Shown piece after piece: positions 16,924-25,670 of a DNA stretch of 52,500 nt (positions are counted from its first letter, which is position 1; every line of letters starts with the position of its first letter). The position numbers and the translations under genes were made by a program. Under the pieces are notes generated by a model that was not told where the DNA came from, made no database searches, and saw only the letters and a program-made list of their open reading frames with translations. Source of the stretch: Acidobacteriota bacterium (GTDB taxonomy: Bacteria; Acidobacteriota; Blastocatellia; RBC074); NCBI GenBank assembly GCA_019639255.1, contig JAHBSF010000011.1:1-52500 (forward strand). The letters run 5' to 3'.

Positions 16924-18039
16924 ATGGAGAACCTGACGCACACGCTCGTAGGCGCGGCTTTGGCTGAAGCAGGCCTCAAACGCGCAACCCCGCTTGCGAC
17001 CACTACTCTGCTCATCGCTGCAAACCTTCCCGATATCGATATCATTTATGCGATATTCGGCGAATCCGCCTACCTCGAAGGCCATCGCGGCATAACGCAT
17101 TCCGTGTTCGGATTTCCCGTGCTCGCACTTGCCTTCGGATTGTGCGTTTATGCCTATTCGCGCCTGATTCGCGAAAAACTCCAACCGGCGCGCCAACCGG
17201 CGCGGCCCGTCGCGCTTGCCGCTTTGAGCCTGCTCGGCGTCGCTACGCATCCGCTGCTGGATTACACAAACGCTTACGGGTGGCGCCCGTTTCTGCCCGT
17301 AGACGACCGGTGGGCTTATATAGATCTCGCCTTTGTAGTCGATCCGTGGATGTGGATCGGGTTGGGAGGCGCGCTCTACTGGGCGACGGCGAACAACAGA
17401 CGGCGGCAGGCGGGGTGGCTCGGGTTGTTTGCGCTGCAATCGGCGGTGCTTGTCCTGACCTGGCTCGGGAGCGCAGCGCCGGGGCGCATAAGCGGATCGG
17501 CGGTTGCGGTCTGGTTCGTTCTCGTGGCGGTTGTCGTAGGGGCGAAGTTCGGAATGAAGGTGGATGCGGCGCGCGCGCGCAGAATCAGCCTCGGCGCTCT
17601 TCTTGCGCTTGGGCTTTATTTTGCGGCGCTGGCGGTATTGCAAACCGCGGCGGTATTTCTGGCGGCCGAGGCTGCGCACGCCGCCATTTCGCCGAACGAA
17701 CAGGTGACGGCTGTGGATGCGCTGCCGACCGAAGCGGATCCGATGCGATGGCGCGCCGTTGTTTCGACCGAAGAATCGTTCTACCTTGCGGACCTGCACC
17801 TGCTCGGGAATAACGAACCGCGCTTTGAGCGTTATGCAAGGGAAACGGGCAACGCCGATCTGATCGAACAGGCGCGCAGAAAGCCGAACGCCAGAACGTT
17901 TCTGCGCTTTGCGCGCTTTCCCGTGGCGCGCGTGCTGCGGGACGCAGAGCAAAGCCGTGAAGTAGAGTTCGAAGATCTGCGCTTTGCCGGTCCCCGCAAC
18001 CGCTTCCGCGTGCGGGAGCGCATCGAGGGGCTTCAATGA
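16924..18039 (+). CDS. Membrane-bound metal-dependent hydrolase (DUF457/YdjM-like)
   Basis: ATG 16924 gives a 371-residue protein; the frame extends upstream only through repeat-like DNA. It begins MENLTHTLVGAALAEAG. Histidine and aspartate residues typical of the family are seen in LPDIDI, GHRGITHSVFGFP and ATHPLLDYTNAYGWRPF. Four or more hydrophobic helices follow, and a soluble C-terminal part runs from about residue 260. The family (YdjM, LexA-regulated in E. coli) is predicted to be a phospholipase C/nuclease-P1-like membrane hydrolase, but its substrate is not known. No Shine-Dalgarno is evident. Confidence 0.82.
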   Translation: MENLTHTLVGAALAEAGLKRATPLATTTLLIAANLPDIDIIYAIFGESAYLEGHRGITHSVFGFPVLALAFGLCVYAYSRLIREKLQPARQPARPVALAALSLLGVATHPLLDYTNAYGWRPFLPVDDRWAYIDLAFVVDPWMWIGLGGALYWATANNRRRQAGWLGLFALQSAVLVLTWLGSAAPGRISGSAVAVWFVLVAVVVGAKFGMKVDAARARRISLGALLALGLYFAALAVLQTAAVFLAAEAAHAAISPNEQVTAVDALPTEADPMRWRAVVSTEESFYLADLHLLGNNEPRFERYARETGNADLIEQARRKPNARTFLRFARFPVARVLRDAEQSREVEFEDLRFAGPRNRFRVRERIEGLQ

Positions 18040-18078
18040 GAGCGTTCGGCAGAAGTCCGCAATGTCATACATTGCGAC

Positions 18079-18108
18079 TTTCATTACGGCGAGAGATGCC
18101 GCTATAAT
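18079..18108 (+). promoter_or_regulatory. Candidate promoter upstream of regulator-like gene
   Basis: A perfect TATAAT (18103-18108) follows a weak TTTCAT (18079-18084) with 18 nt spacing. A full palindromic repeat lies between it and the gene at 18356, so its target is uncertain. Confidence 0.35.
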
Positions 18109-18149
18109 GTCGCCGTTGGCGGGATGAGTTGCAAAGCTGGGACCTGAAA

Positions 18150-18243
18150 GAGAGATAACGGAACAAACGAAAAAAGACGGAACAGACGGAAATATTCAAC
18201 TATTCCGTAATTTTTCGTTTCATTTCGTTTGTTCCGTTATCTA
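18150..18243. repeat. Palindromic repeat, full copy
   Basis: AGATAACGGAACAAACGAAA begins at 18153 and its exact complement ends at 18242. The centre GGAAATATTCAAC is shared with the copies near 19.8, 43.2 and 49.9 kb. Confidence 0.88.
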
Positions 18244-18355
18244 TACCCGCCCGTCCCCCCGCACGGGTTGATCGATAAAAATCGCGTTACTGCTATATTA
18301 AAACCGAAGGATTTCAAATACTCCGGGCAGAGTCCTGGCCGGAGGTGGAGACGCC

Positions 18356-19738
18356 GTGGCCGCCCGCACACAGGTGAGTCTGGAAACGACGATGGAGCCG
18401 ACGCCCGACGAGGTGCGCGAAACGCTCGATCGCGTGCTGCAAAGCAGGTATTTCGTCAACGCGCCGAAGAAGCAGAAATTTCTGCGCCTGGTGAGCGATT
18501 ATTATCTGCGCGGGCGCGTCAAGGATCTCAACGAGTATCTGATCGGGCGCGAGGTATTCGACCGCGACGACAGCTACAATCCGTCGGCTGACCCGATTGT
18601 GCGCGTCGGCGCGCACGAAATACGCAAGAAACTCGAACTTTATTATCAGCAGGAAGGCGCTTCCGACCCCATACGGCTTGAGATTCCGACCGGAAGCTAC
18701 GAGCCGGTTTTCGCGCGCTGCGCCCCCTGCGTCGAACCGGAACCTGAAACCACCGAGCCTGCCGCGGCTGCCGCACAAGGCAACGGCGAGGCTCAAATCG
18801 ATGAGGCGGACGCCGCAGCAGCGCCCGCGACGCCGCTTGCCGCACCCAAAGGCAACCGGGCGCTTAAGCCGGCGCTCGTTGCAGTTGTACTCGTTGCGGC
18901 TGTGATGGCGGGCTACATCTGGCAATTGCGCGCCGAACTCGGCTCCGTGCATGAGGCCCGCAACGCCATAGGCGGGCCGTTGTGGGCGCCGTTTTTCGCC
19001 GGCGAAGATGCTACGCTGCTGGTGCTGAGCAGCCCTCCCGTGCTGCGATTGTCGAACGCGGGCGATACCGACGCCATACTGCAACACTCCTTCGAACTGA
19101 CGCCCGATCAGGCGCGGCAGCTTGCGGAAACCATGCAGGACAATTTCGTCATCCGCAATCTGCCGCCGACCCCCCGACTGGTTTTCACTCCGACGAATTA
19201 CACCGGACTCGGCGAGGCCATAGGCGCGCAGCGGTTGACGGAGTTGTTTCGCGGCGCGGGCCGCACCGTTCAGCTCAAACGCAGCCGCACGCTGAGCGCC
19301 GAGGATCTGCGCAAACATCACGTGATACTGCTCGGCAGCGTATGGGCCAACGAATGGTCGGGAAAGATGCTGGTCGAAGAGGACTTCGTTTATACGGGCC
19401 AGGCCACGATTGAAAACCGCCGAGCGCGCCCCGGCGAGGAAAACGAATACAGATCGCGCTTCGATGAACGCACCGGAGCGCTCATAGAAGATTACGCCAT
19501 CATCACCGTACGCCCGAACCTGTCGACCGAACACCGGGCGATGATACTGGCCGGACTGCGCAGCGCCGGAACCGAAGCCGCGGCCGAGTTCGTAACGGGC
19601 AAGACCTCGCTCCAGCAGATCGAACGCCGCCTTGCCGAACTCGGACGCCCCTCATTCTTTCAGGCGTTGCTCAAAGTCGGCGTCGAGGACGGCATCCCCA
19701 CCACCATCACCCTCGTCGCGCTCCACGAACTCAACTGA
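18356..19738 (+). CDS. Membrane protein with acidobacterial regulator-like N-terminal domain
   Basis: GTG 18356 has GGAGG 10 nt upstream and gives 460 residues; an ATG at 18392 is the alternative. Residues about 15-120 match a domain common at the N-terminus of acidobacterial and proteobacterial cyclase/TPR-type regulators. Its visible marks are NAPKKQKFLRLVSDYYL, EVFDRDDSYNPSADPIVRVG and RKKLELYYQQEG. An Ala/Glu-rich linker leads to one transmembrane helix (LKPALVAVVLVAAVMAGYIW, about 170-190). The remaining 270 residues are not recognised; they include VILLGSVWANEWSG. No cyclase domain is present. It lies directly upstream of the TonB receptor cluster, so transmembrane regulation of those genes is a possibility only. 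Confidence 0.7.
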   Translation: MAARTQVSLETTMEPTPDEVRETLDRVLQSRYFVNAPKKQKFLRLVSDYYLRGRVKDLNEYLIGREVFDRDDSYNPSADPIVRVGAHEIRKKLELYYQQEGASDPIRLEIPTGSYEPVFARCAPCVEPEPETTEPAAAAAQGNGEAQIDEADAAAAPATPLAAPKGNRALKPALVAVVLVAAVMAGYIWQLRAELGSVHEARNAIGGPLWAPFFAGEDATLLVLSSPPVLRLSNAGDTDAILQHSFELTPDQARQLAETMQDNFVIRNLPPTPRLVFTPTNYTGLGEAIGAQRLTELFRGAGRTVQLKRSRTLSAEDLRKHHVILLGSVWANEWSGKMLVEEDFVYTGQATIENRRARPGEENEYRSRFDERTGALIEDYAIITVRPNLSTEHRAMILAGLRSAGTEAAAEFVTGKTSLQQIERRLAELGRPSFFQALLKVGVEDGIPTTITLVALHELN

Positions 19739-19747
19739 CCTCCCTCA

Positions 19748-19818
19748 ACAAACGGAAACTACGAAAACATTCAACTTTTCCGTAATTTTCGTTTCATTTC
19801 GTTTGTTCCGTCATCTTT
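19748..19818. repeat. Palindromic repeat, left outer arm truncated
   Basis: It begins at AACAAACGGAAACTACG, lacking the AGATAACGG end, and closes with a complete CGTTTGTTCCGTCATCT. The centre matches the TATTCAAC subfamily. Confidence 0.8.
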
Positions 19819-20219
19819 CTTCCGAAAATTCAGACTTTATTCAGAAAAATGGACGCCGCGCCCGGCGCGCATTCAACGATCCGGCAACAAAACAGCCAAT
19901 GTATTGAACAAATCGCGGAGTTAATCCTCCTTTTGATGATGGCACGATGGTTGCACAAAAAAGGGGGCTTCTCGCAGACATAATTTTGTAAGAGTTTCAA
20001 ATCCGATTACAGCGCTTCGCGATTGAAGCACTCCCTGAGATTTGAAGCTCGCAGGCGCGAAGAAACAATGACTTCCGAAAGTTGAGGAGCCGCACATCGC
20101 CGGCGGCTGCGCGGGGGATTGTTGCGGGCAATCTCCGGGGAGAAGTGTGTGCGCCGGAAGGCTCGGGACGCTTTCGACCGGAATCATTGAGGTCTTCGTA
20201 AACCAAGGAGATATTAAAG
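19819..20219 (+). promoter_or_regulatory. Leader of TonB receptor 1
   Basis: About 400 nt without a gene. It contains small inverted repeats (GCTTC/GAAGC at 20014-20029 and GGGGATTG/CAATCTCC near 20115) and ends with AAGGAG before ATG 20220. I see no match to B12 or other known riboswitch motifs and no convincing promoter. Confidence 0.35.
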
Positions 20220-23200
20220 ATGAATCAGGCTGTTAAGTACAGGGTATTGTGGCTGGCGCTTTTGGTGCTGGCGGCAAGCGGCGCCGCTGCGGCGCAGACC
20301 ACGCTTGGAAAGATCGTCGGCACCGTGCGCGACCAGACCGGCGCCGTTGTGCCCGGCGCAAAAATAACCGTTACAAACGAGTTGACGGGGCAAACGATCC
20401 AGACCGCAACGACGAGCAACGACGGGACCTTCACCATCCCGCAGTTGACCGCCGGGTCTTATGAAGTGAAGATCGAGGCCGACGGCTTCAAGACCGCCAG
20501 TTACACCGAGGTCAAGGTCGATCCCGGCAAGGACTACTCGCTGACTGCAATGATAGAGGCAGGCGGCGCAAGCGAAGTAGTGCAGGTGACGGCCGGGGCG
20601 GATCTGGTCAACACCAGCTCTCCGGAAATCACCAATACCGTCATGCGGCGCCAGATCGTGGATCTGCCGCTCAACGGGCGCAACCCGATCGAGTTGATAC
20701 GGTTGCAGGCCGGAGTCGTCGGGCTTCCGACGCGCACGCCCACCACGATCAACGGCGGCCGCCCGACCTGGTCGCAATTGACGCAGGACGGCATCAACAT
20801 TCAGGACAACTTCATCCGCACCAATTCGCTCGACTTCGTTCCGAACCGTCCGACCTCGGATACGATCGGCGAATTTACGATCACCACCAACACGCAGGGC
20901 GCGGATGCCGCGGGCGGCGCTTCCCAGGTCAAACTCGTCACGCCCTCGGGAGCGAGCGAATTCCACGGCACGCTCTATGAGTTCAACCGCAACTCATCGC
21001 TCGGCGCCAACTCCTGGTTCAACAACGCCACTCTGAATCCGCTCACGGGTCGCACGATCGAACGCCCGTTCCTGAACCGCAACCAGTTCGGCGGAAATAT
21101 CTCGGGTCCCGTGCTTGCACCCAGAAAAGTGTTCGGCCCGCTCGGCGGATGGAACGACAACAAGGACAAGCTGTTTTTCTTCTTCACCTACGAGGGCTTC
21201 CGCCAGCGCACGCAGGTGACCAAGAACAACGTCATTCCCGTATTCAATGATCTGGTCGACGGCGTATACCGCTACGTGCGTCCGAGCGACAACACAGTGC
21301 AGAGCGTTAACGTGCTCGGCCTCAGGACGCCGCTTCCGGCCGACCAGCAGGTGCGCAGCCGCCTGCTTGCCGGCATTCCTCCGTCGTCGCTTGTCAATAA
21401 CTTCGACGTCGGCAACTCGTCCTCGACGCGGCTGCTCAATACGGCCGGCTACCGCTTCCTGCAGCGCGACGTAAACGACCGCAACCAGTATGCGTTCCGC
21501 TTCGATTATCAGGCCACGGCCAACCACAGGTTCGAGTTCATACACCAGCGGTTCAAGGAAATCGACGACCGCACCGACCTGGATGCAATCAACCTGCGGC
21601 CGAAGGTGTTCACCGATTCGGACGTCAAACTCATTGTGGGCGCGTGGCGCTGGACCGTGACGCCGAGGCTCAATAATGAACTGCGCATAGGCGCCAACCT
21701 CGCTCCCGTCGCTTTTGAGTCGAGCGAGGACTTCAGCGGCATCATCTATGGATTGCCGCTCGGTATGACGCTGCGCGAGGCCAACTTCCAGCCGCAGGGA
21801 CGCGATACGCGCACCCGGCAGTTCATCGACAACGCGTCGTATGTCACAGGCAACCACGCCTTCCAGTTCGGCGGCAGCCTGCAGCAGATACGCGTTCGGC
21901 CCTACAACTTCGCCGGACGCTTCCCGACGCTCAACTTCGGATTCAGCGCCGCGGCGCCGACCGAACTGCAGCTCGTAGCCGCGAACTTCCCCGGCGGTTC
22001 GATTTCGGCCGCAGACCTTGCGGCGGCCAACGCGCTGCGCTCATTCCTCGGCGGCGTCTACACCAGCATCAACCAGACATTCTTCGTCAAGGATCAGACC
22101 TCGGGCTTCGTAGCCGGAATCCCGCAGGAAAACAACTTCGTCTTCGACAACTGGGCGTTTTACTTCCAGGACAACTGGCGTCTGCGCCCCAACCTCAGCG
22201 TGCGCCTCGGACTGAAGTGGGAGTATTTCAGCCCGCTGCGGGAAGCCGACAACCTGCAACTGCTGCCGATAAACCAGGGCAGCACGCGCGACGCGCTGCT
22301 GAATCCGAACGGCGTTGTGGATTTCGCCAACGGCGGTTACTACAACAGGGATCTGAATAATTTCGGTCCCTCCGTAGGCATCGCGTGGGATCCGTTCAAG
22401 AACGGAAAGACCTCGATTCGCGCAGGTTACACGATGGCCTTCGTCAACGAAGAAACCATCACCGTGGGCCGCAACGCCGGAATCGGCAACGCCGGCCTTC
22501 AGACCACGGCGAACAGGACCAACCTGTTCGGCTTCTTCGCCGGCGGATTGCCGTCGATCACCACCCCGGCGTTCCAGGTGCCGCGTACCTACGCCGATCA
22601 ACTGGCGCTCAGCCCCACGTCGGCCGCCTTCAGCGTGGACCAGAACATCAAACAGCCCTACGTCCACCAGATCAGCTTCAGCATCGAACGCGAGATCGGG
22701 TGGGATATGGCGGTTGAGGGGCGCTACGTAGCCACGCTCGGCCGCGACGTATGGCGCGGCATTGACCTGAATCAGATCGATCCGCGCAAGAACAACGACT
22801 TCCTCCAGGACTTCCTGCGCGCGCAGAACAACGGCTACCTCGCGCTTGCCGCTACGGGTGTGTTCAATCCCACCTTCAACTCGAATATCGCCGGCAGCCA
22901 GCCCCTGACGATTCTTCCGACCTTCGGCGGCGGTTTTCTGACCAACGCCACCGTGCAGGGCCTGATCCAGCAGGGGCAGGTAGGATCGCTCGCCGATACC
23001 TATATGACGCAGGCCGGAGCGGCCGTCGGCGCGCAGGCGCGCAACTTCTTCTTCGGCGGCGGCGGAAATCCGGGCATCTATGCCGCGGACATAGTGGTCA
23101 ACGGCGGCAAGACCGATTACCACGCATTGCAACTGGAGCTGCGCCGCCGGTTCAAGAGCGGCCTGTTTACGCAGGCCAACTATACTTTCAGCAAGGTGCT

Positions 23201-23930
23201 GACCAATTCGCCGGGCACGACGCAGGCGCGTTTCGAGCCCTTCATCGACAACAACCAGCAGAACCTCGAACGCACGCGCGCAGATTTCGATGTAACCCAC
23301 ATCCTGAACGCGAGCATAATTTATGAACTGCCGTTCGGCGCGGGCAAGAAATTCCTCGGCCGCGGCGGCGTGCTCGACAAATTCGTGGGCGGCTGGCAGG
23401 TAACCTCGATCATACACGCGCAGAGCGGCGCGCCGATTTCGATCCTGTCGGGTCGCGGCACGTTCAATCGCGGCGGACGATCGGGCGGAAATCCTGCGGA
23501 TTCCAGCCTCTCACCGAGCCAGATCAAGGATCTGTTCGGAATCCGCAAGCTGCCGGACGGCCGCGTGTTTTATATCGACCCGGCCATAATCGACCCGGCT
23601 ACGGGCCGCGCCGTGGGTCCGGATGCTGCGGGCAACGCCGCAAGCTTCAACGGTCAGGTGTTCTTCAATCCGAACGCCGGGCAGATTGGAAGCCTGCAGC
23701 GCCTGCAGTTTGACGGCCCCTCGCAGACCTCCTGGGACTTCGGCATCATCAAGCGGACCCGTATAACCGAGTCGAAGAACGTCGAACTGCGCGTCGACTT
23801 CTTCAACTTCCTCAACCATCCGCTGTTTTTCGTCGGCGACCAGAACGTCAACGGCGCCACCTTCGGACGCATCACGCAGCTCAACTTCGGGCCGCGCGTA
23901 GTCCAGGCGGCGATGAAGTTCAACTTCTAA
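20220..23930 (+). CDS. Oar-like TonB-dependent receptor 1
   Basis: This is a 1236-residue outer membrane protein. The signal peptide ends near residue 25 (ASGAAAAQ). A carboxypeptidase-regulatory-like beta-sandwich follows at about 27-115 (GTVRDQTGAVVPGAKITV, SYEVKIEADGFKT). The plug spans about 120-240 (RQIVDLPLNGRNPIELI, LTQDGINIQDN). A long 22-strand-type barrel ends in the aromatic terminus MKFNF. Acidobacteria carry many such Oar/OmpA-related receptors; import of oligosaccharides, peptides or metal complexes is inferred, and no SusD partner is present. AAGGAG lies 9 nt before ATG 20220. It is the first of three paralogous receptors in this cluster. Confidence 0.9.
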   Translation: MNQAVKYRVLWLALLVLAASGAAAAQTTLGKIVGTVRDQTGAVVPGAKITVTNELTGQTIQTATTSNDGTFTIPQLTAGSYEVKIEADGFKTASYTEVKVDPGKDYSLTAMIEAGGASEVVQVTAGADLVNTSSPEITNTVMRRQIVDLPLNGRNPIELIRLQAGVVGLPTRTPTTINGGRPTWSQLTQDGINIQDNFIRTNSLDFVPNRPTSDTIGEFTITTNTQGADAAGGASQVKLVTPSGASEFHGTLYEFNRNSSLGANSWFNNATLNPLTGRTIERPFLNRNQFGGNISGPVLAPRKVFGPLGGWNDNKDKLFFFFTYEGFRQRTQVTKNNVIPVFNDLVDGVYRYVRPSDNTVQSVNVLGLRTPLPADQQVRSRLLAGIPPSSLVNNFDVGNSSSTRLLNTAGYRFLQRDVNDRNQYAFRFDYQATANHRFEFIHQRFKEIDDRTDLDAINLRPKVFTDSDVKLIVGAWRWTVTPRLNNELRIGANLAPVAFESSEDFSGIIYGLPLGMTLREANFQPQGRDTRTRQFIDNASYVTGNHAFQFGGSLQQIRVRPYNFAGRFPTLNFGFSAAAPTELQLVAANFPGGSISAADLAAANALRSFLGGVYTSINQTFFVKDQTSGFVAGIPQENNFVFDNWAFYFQDNWRLRPNLSVRLGLKWEYFSPLREADNLQLLPINQGSTRDALLNPNGVVDFANGGYYNRDLNNFGPSVGIAWDPFKNGKTSIRAGYTMAFVNEETITVGRNAGIGNAGLQTTANRTNLFGFFAGGLPSITTPAFQVPRTYADQLALSPTSAAFSVDQNIKQPYVHQISFSIEREIGWDMAVEGRYVATLGRDVWRGIDLNQIDPRKNNDFLQDFLRAQNNGYLALAATGVFNPTFNSNIAGSQPLTILPTFGGGFLTNATVQGLIQQGQVGSLADTYMTQAGAAVGAQARNFFFGGGGNPGIYAADIVVNGGKTDYHALQLELRRRFKSGLFTQANYTFSKVLTNSPGTTQARFEPFIDNNQQNLERTRADFDVTHILNASIIYELPFGAGKKFLGRGGVLDKFVGGWQVTSIIHAQSGAPISILSGRGTFNRGGRSGGNPADSSLSPSQIKDLFGIRKLPDGRVFYIDPAIIDPATGRAVGPDAAGNAASFNGQVFFNPNAGQIGSLQRLQFDGPSQTSWDFGIIKRTRITESKNVELRVDFFNFLNHPLFFVGDQNVNGATFGRITQLNFGPRVVQAAMKFNF

Positions 23931-23937
23931 AACCAGA

Positions 23938-24024
23938 CAACGGAACAGACGAAACAAAACGGAACACACGGAAGTGAGACAATTCACTTTCCGTATGTTC
24001 CGTTTTGTTTCGTCTGTTCCGTTG
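23938..24024. repeat. Palindromic repeat, nearly perfect 40-nt arms
   Basis: The left arm is 23938-23977 and the right arm 23984-24023. They differ by one substitution and one single-base indel. Both arms share the variant CAACGGAACAGACG instead of the usual AGATAACGGAACAAACG. Confidence 0.9.
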
Positions 24025-24060
24025 TTTCGCTCCTTCCTCCTGCCGTAGACTGACGGCGAG

Positions 24061-25170
24061 ATGACGAGCCGCTATCATATCAACGCAAAATCGCGCACCG
24101 AAAAACGCACCGGATTGTTTACACACGAGGAATACGACCGCGTGCGCCGCTTCTACGACTCGCACCCGGCAGCCTCGCCCACGCCGCTGCACCGGCTCTC
24201 TGCGCTTGCTGAAACTCTCGGCGTCGGCGAAATAATGGTCAAGGACGAATCCGCGCGCTTCAACCTGCCCGCCTTCAAGATCGCCGGCGTGTGGTACGCA
24301 ATCAATGAACTGCAGCGCTCGGGAGCGATTCCCGCCGATGCAACGCTGGTGTGCGCCACTTCGGGCAATCACGGACGCGCCACGGCGCACGCCGCACGCA
24401 GGCTCGGACTGCGTGCAAGAGTCTACGTCCCGCACGACGCCCGCCCCTCGCGCATAGAGGGCATTCGCGGCGAGGGCGCTGAAGTCGTAGTCACCGAAAG
24501 CTCCTACAACGATGCCGTGCGCCGCGCCGCAGCCGAGGCGGCGCAGGCCGGATGGACCGTCATTTCCGATACCGGGTACCCGGGATACGAACAAATACCC
24601 CGCCTGATTATGGCCGGTTATACGCGCCTTTGCGACGAAGCCTCGCGGCAATGGACCGAACCGCCCGATGTAGTGCTCGTACAGGGGGGCGTGGGCGGGC
24701 TCGTATGCGCAGCGGCAAGCTGGTTTGCGCATCACTTCGGCGACAGGCGGCCGTATTTCATATGCTGCGAACCGGTAGAGGCCGCCTGCCTGATGCAATC
24801 GGCCGAGGCCGGACGACTTGCCAGGGCGAGGGGCAACCTCGAAACCAGTATGGAGGGCCTGCGCTGCAGCGAACCCTCGGCGTCGGCCTGGCCCACGATC
24901 GACGAAATCGTAGATGCCTTCGTCGCCATAGACGATCAGTGGAGCTTTCAGACCATGCGCAGGCTCGCATACCCCGAACCAACAGACCCTAAAGTAGTTG
25001 CCGGCGCTTCGGGCGCCTGCGGACTTGCCTCGCTCGCCGCCCTGCTCGAAAGCGATTCCCTCGCCCCCATCCTCGCCCAATCACGCATTACTTCAAGCTC
25101 CCGCATACTGGTTTTCAATACCGAGGGCGCTACAGACCCCGATCTCTACCACCACATTACCGCCTCCTGA
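24061..25170 (+). CDS. Diaminopropionate ammonia-lyase-like PLP enzyme
   Basis: This 369-residue fold-type II PLP enzyme shows the PLP lysine K73 in NLPAFKIAGV, the substrate loop CATSGNHGRATAHAA, the glycine-rich phosphate loop QGGVGGLVCAAA, and GASGACGLASLAAL near the end. The TPLHRLSALAETLG and MVKDESARFNLPAFK segments are typical of 2,3-diaminopropionate ammonia-lyase, which forms pyruvate and two ammonia molecules; threonine dehydratase-like alternatives cannot be excluded. ATG 24061 has only a weak upstream GACGGCGAG. It sits alone between two TonB receptor genes, each gap containing a palindromic repeat. Confidence 0.82.
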   Translation: MTSRYHINAKSRTEKRTGLFTHEEYDRVRRFYDSHPAASPTPLHRLSALAETLGVGEIMVKDESARFNLPAFKIAGVWYAINELQRSGAIPADATLVCATSGNHGRATAHAARRLGLRARVYVPHDARPSRIEGIRGEGAEVVVTESSYNDAVRRAAAEAAQAGWTVISDTGYPGYEQIPRLIMAGYTRLCDEASRQWTEPPDVVLVQGGVGGLVCAAASWFAHHFGDRRPYFICCEPVEAACLMQSAEAGRLARARGNLETSMEGLRCSEPSASAWPTIDEIVDAFVAIDDQWSFQTMRRLAYPEPTDPKVVAGASGACGLASLAALLESDSLAPILAQSRITSSSRILVFNTEGATDPDLYHHITAS

Positions 25171-25248
25171 CAGAGAGAATACGGAACAAACGGAAAGATT
25201 ATTCCCTTCCGTTTGTTCCGTATCATTTTCGTTTGTTCCGTTTTCTCT
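25171..25248. repeat. Palindromic repeat, asymmetric copy
   Basis: ATACGGAACAAACGGAA pairs with TTCCGTTTGTTCCGTAT around a short loop. The right side then carries an extra unit, TTTTCGTTTGTTCCGTTTTC, that the left side lacks. Confidence 0.85.
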
Positions 25249-25670
25249 CCTGTATCTCTCCCCAATCCAAAGATCCAAAAATATAGATTAGAAATCTCAA
25301 AATCTACATAAATATGGATACAGGATCATATGAATGGAACGAGGAAGAGGTGTAAGTTAAGTATTTTCAAGAGTGGGGAAGACGATGCGGGGCAGGCATA
25401 CATATTGCCTTCCCTGGTTGCAAGGGCAGTTCTGTCCTGCAACCAGGTTCATTAGGTTAAAGATCATTAGATTAAGCAAAACTTAGTAAAGTCAGTCTCT
25501 GCGCACGCAGCAGAGACAGCGAATTACCCGCGGCAGCGATGTTGCGGGCAGGAAGCGGCGCTTTGGAAAAGGGGAGTCCGGTTGAGTAGACACAGGATTT
25601 GCCGGCCCGGCGTCAAACGGCTCAGCATACGGCAGCAGGTTGCAGTATGCAGCACGGAGGACAATTCGAG
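25249..25670 (+). promoter_or_regulatory. Structured leader of TonB receptor 2
   Basis: About 420 nt without a gene. An AT-rich box at 25273-25320 resembles one upstream of receptor 3. Three hairpins follow: CCTGGTTGCA/TGCAACCAGG (25413-25447), GTCTCTGC/GCAGAGAC with one bulge (25494-25517), and CCCGC/GCGGG (25528-25551). GGAGG lies 10 nt before ATG 25671. No known riboswitch was recognised. Confidence 0.4.

Noticed and set aside
19819-20219. Cobalamin or other known riboswitch before TonB receptor 1
   Set aside because: No B12 box or other conserved riboswitch core could be found by eye.
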